From positions 41,517,279-41,581,278 of the forward strand of contig JAVIAB010000008.1 of NCBI GenBank assembly GCA_032433765.1: DNA of 64,000 nucleotides, read 5' to 3'. Below are positions 55,545 through 64,000 of this stretch, piece after piece (positions within the stretch are counted from its first letter, which is position 1; each line of letters starts with the position of its first letter). The notes under the pieces are model-generated. The model was given only the letters and a program-made list of their open reading frames with translations, searched no databases and was not told the DNA's origin. The position numbers and the translations under genes were made by a program. The stretch is from Megaustenia siamemsis (taxonomy: Eukaryota > Mollusca > Gastropoda > Stylommatophora > Ariophantidae).

Positions 55545-57590
55545 TCATCATCAGTGAGTGTAGTCTCCGCATCGATGGTTGGCTACCATGGAGCGCCAAT
55601 CCGCTGTCTCTTGCTTTGATAATGCAGGTTGTCATAGGCTGACTTATCTTTTAATGTTACTTGTCCATATTAGTCTTGGTCTCCTCTGTCACTTATACAT
55701 CGTACTTTGCCTTTTTTTCTTTTGGTAGACTACTGCGTCTTTTAATATGCTCCAATAATCTCATTTGTCTTGTTTGAATTGTGTTTAGTAGGTCTCTTTT
55801 CATTTTTAGTTGTTTTAAGACTGTATCGTTTGTTTTCTTTTCTTTACATCCACTCCTTCCTATTCTTCTATAAATCCACATTTCAAAAGCTTCAAATTTC
55901 TCCTCTGTTTTATTGTCTAATGCCCCTGTTTTTTCACCATCAGGAATGTTGAGAAGATATAACATTTTGATATTATTAGTTTTAGCCCTGGTGTTATTTG
56001 TTTTCATGTTAGTACATGCATGTTTCATGACAATACAATTACTTTTTGCCATTCCTATTCTTTTATTAAAAGAAAAGAAGATTAGAGGCAACAGAGATGG
56101 GATTTCTCAGAAGAATGTTGAAAGTTCCCTGGACAGATAACAAGACCAATAAGGACATTCTCAAAGAAACCAACACAAAAAGGCAGTCTAAAAACAGCAA
56201 AAAGAAACTATCAACATTTTTCGGGTGCATCATGAGAAGAGGTAAGCTGGAATACTTGGTTTCAACTGGCAAAATACAGAAAAAGAGAAATCGCGGACGA
56301 CAAAGCGATAAGATAGCTTGGTGTCATGATATGGAAAACAGCCAAAAACAAAATTGATACGATGCACTGTAGATAGAAAATTGTGGAAGGACATGATCGC
56401 CTACGCCAACCTGTATGGCACATGATGATGATGGTTCTTTTGTTTATTTCAGTTGTACATTTTCCATCTCTGATTATAGTATGTCCAAGGTAGTTATGGT
56501 TCTGAATTGTCTCCAGGTCTATTCCTTCAACTTTGATATCCACTTGGTTATGAGTATTATTTTTGCTTATGATAATTGTTTAGTCTTTTTGATATTCATA
56601 TCTAATCCATATTTTTTACGTATCATGTTTATTTCATTAAGTAATTGTTGTAGATCTTTAGGATTTTCTGAACACACATCATCAGCATATCTTAGGTTAT
56701 TGTAGGTCTTTCCATTAATATTTAGGCCTGGCATCTCTATGATGTTTTTAAAGATTTGCTCAGTGTATAGATTAAACAAGCTTGGTGATGATAGGATGCA
56801 TCCCTGTCTTACTCCTCTTTTTATATCAATAGGTTAGAGTTCTCCTTGCTATATTTTATTATTGCTGTTTGTTCCCAGTATGGATTACGTATTAGTCGTA
56901 TGTCCATGTCATCTAAATGTATCTCTCTAAGGCATTCTATAAGTTGTTTGTGTGTACTCTATCAAAAGCTTTGATGTAGTCTATGAAGCAGGCATAAATT
57001 GATTTTTTTACTTATGTGTACTTTTCGAATATTGTCCTCGTGCAGAATATGGCTTCTTTTGTCCCACTGTTTTTTCCTAAATCAAATTATTGTTGTTTTC
57101 TAATTCAATATTGCTTTTATTCTGAATCCTTCCATTGTATACATTTTAGCTAGATTTTTATTACATGGTCCATCAGGCTTATTGTCCTAAAATCACTGCA
57201 TTCAACTGCACCATAATTTTTAGGCAATACAATTAAAGTTGGTGTTTTTAGTTCATTTTGTAAGTATCCTGTATAGTATATGTCGTTGCAGATGTCTGGT
57301 ATTATTGATGAATTAGTCTTTTATTTGTTTCTCTTAGTTTGACTTCCATTTTAATCATTACAGGATTGTGATTCGAGTTAATATCTGCTCTTGGATAGGT
57401 TTTGGCTTTCTTGGCGCTGTTACGGAACCTATCTTTCACCATTATGAGGTCTATTTGATTCCTCTTCTTATCTCCAGGAAATGTCTATATGTATACTTTC
57501 CTTTTCTCTTGCTCAAAGTAGGTGTTACATTTTATCACCTGTTTTCTCACAAAATTGTATTAATCTTTCTGCTTTTTAATTTATGTTTTC
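55545..57590 (-). mobile_element. Family A retrotransposon, internally deleted and carrying a nested family B copy
   Basis: Minus strand. The C-terminal part (56060-55560) encodes MWIYRRIGRSGCKEKKTND. The reverse-transcriptase part (57300-56440) includes NNLRYADD at about 56700, the standard catalytic box. At about 57301 it jumps directly to endonuclease-region sequence (to 57590), skipping about 700 bp present in the 39977-42755 copy. A family B fragment in the opposite orientation interrupts it at about 56068-56434. Non-functional. Confidence 0.82.
56058..56446 (+). mobile_element. Family B retrotransposon 3' end nested in family A
   Basis: Plus strand, about 367 bp. Open frame at 56097-56357 with GFLRRMLKVPWTDNKTNKDI, then CIMRRGKLEYLVSTGKIQKK and RNRGRQSDK. 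It ends in an ATG tail (catgatgatgatgg). Flanks ttcttttatt (56058-56067) and ttcttttgtt (56435-56444) fit a 10-bp target duplication in the family A sequence, which reads attcttttgtttatttcag without the insertion at 40500-40518. Confidence 0.85.
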
Positions 57591-57661
57591 TAAACGATGA
57601 TTTCCTATAATGGTCTTATATCTTATATTATTTACCTACAACTGTCTTATATCACATTTAA

Positions 57662-57815
57662 CTAAGGTATACCAAGACTAACATGGACGAGTAACATAAA
57701 AAGATGGACAAGTCAATCTATGACAGCCTGCACCATCAAAGCAAGAAACAGAGTAGAATGACGATCGATGGTAGCCAACCTTCATTGCGGAGAAGGCACT
57801 CAATGATGATACAAA
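57662..57815 (+). mobile_element. Family A retrotransposon 3' terminus (short)
   Basis: The plus strand reads PRLTWTSNIKRWTSQSMTA-type coding sequence followed by ARNRVE, a stop, RSMVA and an ATG tail (57805-57815). It is 5'-truncated to about 150 bp and lies in the opposite orientation to the neighbouring family A copy. Confidence 0.78.
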
Positions 57816-57875
57816 AGTGGTAAGAAAAAAAGTGCGGTGATAATAAGACAGTAATGGATGAGATAAAACCGGAGA

Positions 57876-57912
57876 CGATGATGATGATGATGATGATGCT
57901 GGTGATGATGAG
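57876..57912. repeat. (GAT)n microsatellite
   Basis: About ten GAT units with a small interruption. Confidence 0.92.
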
Positions 57913-58319
57913 AGAGCGGGGGACTAGAAATGAAGTGAAAGATAACGGATGCAAGTGCTCCAGTCAAGATGGGAGCCGAAGACACTGATTGATTGGTGAG
58001 TTTATGAAAGCGGCCGTGCTAAGCGTTGGAAGTGCGAATAATGACGTGTCGAGAAATTGTGACAAATGTGGGCTTCGTTCAAACCAGCAATACAGAGGAC
58101 GAGTAGGAGATTCGCGATTCTCTGAGTGATTCTCTTGCACTTTCTGGGCATCGATCGCGAAATATTAGAAACGATGTTGTCATGCGAATGTCTTTGTTGA
58201 GTCTCAATCATGGCCAACGAGTGTTTTGGCGAACATCGTGCAATGGACGTGGTTCTTTTGTTGTTGTTTTCTCAGTGATATTTGAGGCTTGATTTTTATC
58301 AGTTAAAATATTAGCTGTA
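57913..58319. other. No gene recognised
   Basis: Unique, slightly GC-richer stretch; nothing supported. Confidence 0.35.
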
Positions 58320-58700
58320 TCATTGATAGGATATAGAACTTTGTACATCATGAAATCTGATCATCAGAAGTTGTTCTGGGCCCCATTTCATCGAGCAAGT
58401 GGTTCGACAACAATATGTTAAGACTGGCTCTACGTAACATTTAAGAACTCTTTTTGTTGTTTCTATTGTCAAAAATGGATTGCATAGTATCTTCCTCATT
58501 TTTTGGAAAGCTGCTTTTGCCTGAGCCATTCTGTATCTCACCTCTGTTGTACATCTTCCGTCTGAGGTTAACAAAGTTCCCAAAATATTTAAATTCATTT
58601 GCCTGTTTTAATATTGTTCCACTTGTCTTTATTTTGCACTGAGGTGATGTCCTTTTCTTTGTTGTTACCATTACCTCTGTCTTTTTGCTATTAAGGATGA
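58320..58700 (-). mobile_element. Family I LINE fragment, reverse-transcriptase thumb-side region
   Basis: Minus strand: TSGTILKQANEFKYFGN and then, one frame over, LLTSDGRCTTEVRYRMAQAK, AAFQKMRKIL and RVLKCYVEPVLTYCC. The order EFKYLG...I.SDGRC..E...R...A..AF....L is found immediately after the catalytic palm of LINE reverse transcriptases. At least one frameshift. Confidence 0.78.
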
Positions 58701-59252
58701 GACCTTTATTTTAATATAAATATATATTTAAGTTTAATTAAACCTAATTTTACTATTTTTTAACGGATAAGCCCTGTTAAGTGGACGTCCTTTGAGATGG
58801 TTGGGACACGTAATCTATATGAAAGATGGCAGAACTCCATAAGACAATATCTGTACAAGCACTCAACCTATCGCCCAACCGGCACTCCCAATTTTAAAAT
58901 ACCTGCTCCCACGGCAGAAATGAAGCAATTCAATATCAACAGTGAAAGTCTAGAAACACATGTCACGGCTTGACAGAACTAGTGAGTATTGGTAGAGAGT
59001 GGCATGAAAATCGGAGAAGTAAATAGACAACTAGTATGGTAAGGAAAAGAAGTGGCGTATAAACGAAAAAAAACAATTATCAGTCAGCCTTTATCAACAA
59101 CTACCTTATTTTTCTATGAGGAAGAGAGGATAGGACATTTCGGTCATAAATTCTTCAGCGACCATGAGTTTGACTGGGATTCCGGATTCTCTTATAAGTC
59201 TGCTGTCTGCTTCGAGGTTTCGATTGCACGATACAACTTCTCTTCCAAATGA

Positions 59253-60715
59253 CTAGGTGTTGGTCACATTGTCTTCCTATAGCCTGTGTACCAGTGGGTA
59301 ATCTTGTAGGTGTTGGTCACATTGTCTTCCTCTAGCCTGTGTACCAGTGGGTAATCTTGTAGGTGTTGGTCACATTGTCTTCCTCTAGCCTGTGTACCAG
59401 TGGGTAATCTTGTAGGTGTTGGTCACAATGGCTTCCTCTAGCCTGTGTACCAGTGGGTAATCTTGTAGGTGTTGGTCACATTGTCTTCCTCTAGCCTGTG
59501 TACCAGGGGGTAATCTTGTAGGTGTTGGTCACATTATCTTCCTCTAGCCTGTGTACCAGGGGGTAATCTTGTAGGTGTTGGTCACATTGTCTTCCTCTAG
59601 CCTGTGTACCAGGGGGTAATCTTGTAGGTGTTGGTTACATTGTCTTCCTCTTGCCTGTGTACCAGAGGGTAATCTTGTAGGCGTTGGTCACATTGTCTTC
59701 CTCTAGCCTGTGTACCAGAGGGTAATCTTGTAGGCGTTGGTCACATTGTCTTCCTCTAGCCTGTGTAGCAAAGTTGGGTAATCTTGTAGGCGTTGGTCAC
59801 ATTGTCTTCCTCTAGCCTGTGTACCAGGGGGTAATATTGTAGGTGTTGGTCACATTGACTTCCTCTAGCCTGTGTACCAGGAGGTAATCTTGTAGTGTTG
59901 GTCACATTGTCTTCCTCTAGCCTGTGTACCAGAGGGTAATCTTGTAGGCGTTGGTCACATTGTCTTCCTCTAGCCTGTGTAGCAAAGGGGGGGGGTAATC
60001 TTGTAGGCGTTTGGCCACATTGTCTTCCTCTAGCCTGTGTACCAGAGGGTAATCTTGTAGGCGTTGGTCACATTGTCTTCCTCTAGCCTGTGTAGCAAAT
60101 GGGGGTATCTTGTAGGCGTTGGCCACATTGTCTTCCTCTAGCCTGTGTAGTAAAGGGGGGTAATCTTGTAAGCGTTGGTCACATTGTCTTCCTCTAGCCT
60201 GTGTAGTAAGGGGGGGGGGTAATCTTGTAAGCGTTGGTCACATTGTCTTCCTCTACCTGTGTAGTAAGGGGGGTAATCTTGTAGGTGTTGGTCACATTGT
60301 CTTCCTCTAGCCTGTGTATAAAGGGGGGGGGGGGGGGGGTAATCTTGTAGGTGTTGGTCACATTGTCTTCCTCTAGCCTGTGTAGTAAAGGAGGGTAATC
60401 TTGTAGGCGTTGGTCACATTGTTTTCCTCTAGCCTGTGTACCAGGGGTAATCTTGTAGGCGTTGGTCACATTGTCTTCCTCTAGCCTGTGTACCAGGGGG
60501 TAATCTTGTAGGCGTTGGTCACATTGTCTTCCTCTAGCCTGTGTACCAGGGGGTAATCTTGTAGGTGTTGGTCACATTGTCTTCCTCTAGCCTGTGTAGC
60601 AAAGGGGGGGGGGGGGTAATCTTGTAAGCGTTGGTCACATTGTCTTCCTCTAGCCTGTGTACCAGGGGGTAATCTTGTAAGCGTTGGTCACATTGTCTTC
60701 CTCCAGCCCGTGTAG
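59253..60715. repeat. 53-bp minisatellite, about 27 copies
   Basis: The unit is gtaggtgttggtcacattgt, cttcctctagcctgtgtacc and agggggtaatctt. The G-run before 'taatctt' varies from about 3 to 17 bases between units. Minus-strand open frames such as NVTNAYKITP are by-products. Confidence 0.95.
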
Positions 60716-60745
60716 CGAGAGAGAGAGAGAGAGAGAGAGAGAGGA
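60716..60745. repeat. (GA)n microsatellite next to G-rich tract
   Basis: GA run followed by gaggaggagggtggg; repeated at 62876-62920 in copy 2. Confidence 0.9.
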
Positions 60746-60823
60746 GGAGGGTGGGGGGGGGTCAACTTAAAAATGTGTTTTACTATAACTGCTAGGAAGC
60801 AGCGGCACAAACTAGTGTGAGAT

Positions 60824-60825
<2 letters not shown>

Positions 60826-60857
<32 letters not shown>
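60826..60857. repeat. (TA)n microsatellite
   Basis: About 15 TA units. The copy-2 counterpart at 62983-63035 is longer and irregular. Confidence 0.9.
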
Positions 60858-60861
<4 letters not shown>

Positions 60862-60947
60862 AGTTTGGAGTACATATAGTGATCCGATCTGTTGTGGCCA
60901 GTGCGGAGGCACAGTATGATAACTTGGTCTCTCCCTGAACGTCGATA

Positions 60948-61215
60948 ATATATGGGGGCCTCGGTAGCCTAGTTGGAAAACCACCCGACCGGGCTGCCGA
61001 CGTTCGGACAACCTGTGTCCGATTTCCGCTGGAAGCAGTGTGAATTGTACTCGTGGTTGAAAAAAAAAATACTCCCGAGATCGACCCAGCCGGCGGCGGA
61101 AATGGGTACCAGGGTAGTACTCGAGAAGGTGAGGAATGCCCGCTTTGCAGCGTGAGTTTCGATGCTTGAAGCGACACTATCCAGAAGTCTCCGAACACTA
61201 CTGGATAGGCGGCCG
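60948..61215 (+). mobile_element. SINE3: tRNA-like repeat
   Basis: Begins GGGGGCCTCGGTAGCCTAGT (A-box-like TAGCCTAGTTGG). The expected B-box is weak (gttcggacaacctg). The body contains 'ccgctggaagcagtgtgaat', 'gagatcgacccagccggcgg' and ggtaccagggtagtactc. Its second appearance, 63126-63392, is only the segmental duplicate, so this is one insertion. Confidence 0.5.
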
Positions 61216-61390
61216 AGCATATACTCGCGTGCTAAGACGCCGATTCAAGTTTCGTACTTTACCGTTACCATTGATAATATTCATTCCACAAATTGTATTT
61301 TGAGTGGTCCTATTTGCATTTTGAATGGTAGTGCGCTATTTTAAGAAGAAAAAAAAAATAGAAAATAGATTCCTCAGAGTAAAAAAAAAG

Positions 61391-61420
61391 TAAAGTACGC
61401 CCGTCACGCCAAGTGGCGTT
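61391..61420 (-). mobile_element. SINE1 3'-tail fragment at the duplication breakpoint
   Basis: Only the tail (gtaaagtacgcccgtcacgc, caagtggcgt) remains. The same tail at 63568-63597 continues into a complete SINE1. Confidence 0.85.
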
Positions 61421-63596
61421 CCAACCGGCACTCCCAATTTTAAAATACCTGCTCCCACGGCAGAAATGAAGCAATTCAATATCAACAGTGAAAGTCTAGA
61501 AACACATGTCACGGCTTGACAGAACTAGTGAGTATGGTAGAGAGGGCATGAAAATCGGAGAAGTAAATAGACAACTAGTATGGTAAGGAAAGAGTGGCGT
61601 ATAAACGAAAAAAAAAAACAATTATCAGTCAGCCTTTATCAACAACTAACCTTATTTTCTATGAGGAGAGAGGATAGGACATTTCGGTCATAAATCTTCA
61701 GCGACCATGAGTTTGACTGGGATTCCGATTCTCTTATAAGTCTGCTGTCTGCTTCGAGGTTTCGATTGCACGATACAATTCTCTCCAAATGACTAGGTGT
61801 TGGTCACATGTCTTCCTATAGCCTGTGTACCAGTGGGTAATCTGTAGGTGTTGGTCACATTGTCTTCCTCTAGCCTGTGTACCAGTGGGTAATCTGTAGG
61901 TGGTGGTCACATTGTCTCTCTAGAGCCTGTGTACCAGTGGGTAATCTTGTAGGTGTTGGTCACAATGGCTTCCTCTAGCCTGTGTACCAGTGGGTAATCT
62001 TGTAGGTGTTGGTCACATTGTCTTCCTCTAGCCTGTGTACCAGGGGGTAATCTTGTAGGTGTTGGTCACATTACTTCCTCTAGCCTGTGTACCAGGGGGT
62101 AATCTTGTAGGTGTTGGTCACATTGTCTTCCTCTAGCCTGTGTACCAGGGGGTAATCTTGTAGGTGTTGGTACATTGTCTTCCTCTTGCCTGTGTACCAG
62201 AGGGTAATCTTGTAGGCGTTGGTCACATTGTCTTCCTCTAGCCTGTGTACCAGAGGGTAATCTTGTAGGCGTTGGTCACATTGTCTTCCTCTAGCCTGTG
62301 TAGTAAAGGGGGGTAATCTTGTAAGCGTTGGTCACATTGTCTTCCTCTGCCTGTGTAGTAAGGGGGGGGGGGGGTAATCTTGTAAGCTGTGGTCACATTG
62401 TCTTCCTCTACCTGTGTAGTAAGGGGGGTAATCTTGTAGGTGTTGGTCACATTGTCTTCCTCTAGCCTGTGTAGTAAAGGGGGGGGGGGGGGTAATCTTG
62501 TAGGTGTTGGTCACATGTCTTCCTCTAGCCTGTGTAGTAAAGGAGGGTAATCTTGTAGCGTTGGGTCACATTGTTTTCCTCTAGCCTGTGTACCAGGGGG
62601 TAATCTTGTAGGCGTTGGTCATTGTCTTCCTCTAGCTGTGTACCAGGGGGTAATCTTGTAGGCGTTGGTCACATTGTCTTCACTCTAGCCCGTGTAGCAA
62701 AGGGGGGGGGGGGGTAATCTTGTAGGTGTTGGTCACATTGTCTTCCTCTAGCTGTGTAGCAAAAGGGGGGGGGGGTAATCTTGTAAGCGTGGTCACATTG
62801 TCTTCTCTCTAGCCTGTGTACCAGGGGGTAATCTTGTAAAGCGTTGGTCACATTGTCTTCCTCCAGCCCGTGTAGCGAGAGAGAGAGAGAGAGAGAGAGA
62901 GAGGAGGGTGGGGGGGGGGGGGTCAACTTAAAAATGTTTTTACTATAACTGCTAGGAAGCAGCGGCACAAAACTAGTGTGAGATATATATATAATATAAT
63001 ATATATATATATATATAATTATATATTATATATATGTATAGTTTGGAGTACATATAGTGATCCGATCTGTTGTGGCCAGTGCGGAGGCACAGTATGATAA
63101 CTTGGTCTCTCCCTGAACGTCGATAATATATGGGGGCCTCGGTAGCCTAGTTGGAAAACCACCCGACCGGGCTGCCGACGTTCGGACAGTCTGTGTCCGA
63201 TTTCCGCTGGAAGCAGTGTGAATTGTACTCGTGGTTGAAAAAAAAAATACTCCCGAGATCGACCCAGCCGGCGGCGGAAATGGGTACCAGGGTAGTACTC
63301 GGAGAAGGTGAGGAATGCCGCTTTGCAGCGTGAGTTTCGATGCTTGAAGCGACACTATCCAGAAGTCTCCGAACACTACTGGATAGGCGGCCGAGCATAT
63401 ACTCGCGTGCTAAGACGCCGATTCAAGTTTCGTACTTTACCGTTACCATTGATAATATTCATTCCACAAATTGTATTTTGAGTGGTCCTATTTGCATTTG
63501 AATGGTAGTGCGCTATTTTAAGAAGAAAAAAAAAATAGAAAATAGATTCCTCAGAGTAAAAAAAAAGTAAAGTACGCCCGTCACGCCAAGTGGCGT
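61421..63596. repeat. Tandem segmental duplication, copy 2 (deletion-rich)
   Basis: Copy 2 is about 370 bp shorter than copy 1, from fewer 53-bp units and many one-base losses. Examples: gtattggtagagagtggc becomes gtatggtagagagggc; 'gattccggattctc' becomes 'gattccgattctc'; 'gaggaagagagg' becomes 'gaggagagagg'. Base substitutions are rare. Confidence 0.92.
61797..62875. repeat. 53-bp minisatellite, second array, about 20 copies
   Basis: Same unit and variant order as 59253-60715, with several units lost and one-base losses inside units. Confidence 0.93.
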
Positions 63597-63829
63597 ATGG
63601 GGAATATGGTGTGAGTGACCATACATTTTACAGGACCTTCGGCACATGATTTTTGGGGTAATGTGGTCGGTATTACGCCCGTGCCGCTTTACTTTCCCTG
63701 AAAAAAAATCCGGTACCCATAAAGGCTGGGTGAACCTGGAAGCCGTCGGTTGGGATCGAAACCCTACCTCTTGTCCTTTGTAGTCCAGTTCACTAAACCA
63801 TGAGCTATCGTGGCTCCCTAGATTCCTCA
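63543..63829 (-). mobile_element. SINE1 copy with 11-bp target-site duplication
   Basis: Complete minus-strand SINE1. The core element runs from about 63568 (tail) to 63818 (head, complement of TAGCTCATGGTTTAGTG and GGTTTCGATCCC, each with a one-base change). Perfect repeats tagattcctca flank it at 63543-63553 and 63819-63829. Between the left repeat and the tail is an A-rich stretch. Confidence 0.9.
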
Positions 63830-64000
63830 TAGTTGACTAGATATTCTCTTGTGGTAGTTTTGTTCTTCTTTGGCTAGTTAATCGGCATACCCATTTCCTT
63901 GTATATTGCAAATAGATGGTGTCTACCGGACCACTACCCTCTGTAAATTATGGCACAGCTGCACTATAACTGTAATAATTATATTTGACCATAATGCTGT
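63830..64000. other. No gene recognised
   Basis: Unique sequence at the window edge. Confidence 0.35.

Larger units (their letters stand above)
58875..61420. repeat. Tandem segmental duplication, copy 1
   Basis: The block from ccaaccggcactcccaattt (58875) to aagtggcgt (61419) is repeated immediately downstream (61421-63596). It holds unique DNA, a 53-bp array, microsatellites, SINE3 and the truncated start of a SINE1. The right breakpoint lies inside SINE1, which is complete only after copy 2. Confidence 0.92.

Noticed and set aside
60812..61198. 128-codon minus-strand frame, repeated at 63026-63376
   Set aside because: It runs antisense through SINE3 and a (TA)n tract, and is repeated only because of the segmental duplication.
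1..64000. A bacterial-type gene cluster, defence system or secondary-metabolite cluster
   Set aside because: There are no closely packed long reading frames and no ribosome-binding-site pattern; all longer frames belong to retroelements or tandem repeats.

Overview
The window looks like intronic and intergenic DNA from an animal nuclear genome, most likely a lophotrochozoan and plausibly a gastropod mollusc. The evidence is an AT-rich, non-operonic layout with almost no coding capacity, many 5'-truncated non-LTR retrotransposon ends, tRNA-derived SINEs with clean target-site duplications (TSDs), short hAT-type elements, Penelope-type ends and a dozen minisatellites. The species cannot be named from this sequence alone.

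Only one host gene can be supported. Two exons on the minus strand (46166-46037 and 36981-36926) encode adjacent parts of the kinase N-lobe of a Nemo-like kinase (NLK). They join in phase across an intron of about 9.05 kb with recognisable splice sites. Exons for the glycine loop (upstream, beyond 46166) and for the catalytic loop onward (below 36926) were not found, so at least the 37-46 kb stretch is NLK intron and flanking DNA may be too.

Layout. 0.7-5.1 kb: retroelement tails, a hAT-type MITE split by an RNase H element, an 18-bp minisatellite. 6.1-10.3 kb: a 38/39-bp array and a 30-bp array of about 2.5 kb. 10.3-17 kb: retrotransposon tails and a 23-bp array. 17-20.4 kb: two SINEs, a 52-bp array and a 134-bp array made from a reverse-transcriptase tail. 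21-33 kb: scattered SINEs and LINE ends with 46-bp and 76-bp arrays. 34.0-35.96 kb: a large inverted repeat whose arms are tandem arrays of one LINE 3' end. 36.9-46.2 kb: NLK exons around an intron that holds the longest LINE copy here (39977-42755). 46.5-58.7 kb: a 55-bp array, further LINE and SINE copies, and one LINE nested in another. 58.9-63.6 kb: a 2.2-2.5 kb tandem duplication whose second copy differs mainly by single-base deletions, which suggests an assembly problem.

The most interesting pattern is that several minisatellites (134-bp, 65-68-bp and 38-bp units) are amplified pieces of dispersed elements present elsewhere in the window as single units. Other leads are an apparently modular set of tRNA-derived SINEs, one with a short hairpin in its tail, and a Penelope-type end variant lacking the hammerhead core. 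Family letters (A, B, B', C, D, E, F, G, H, I, J, X; SINE1-SINE6) are working names used only here; no database comparison was possible. No bacterial genes, operons, CRISPR arrays, rRNA genes or intact tRNA genes were seen.
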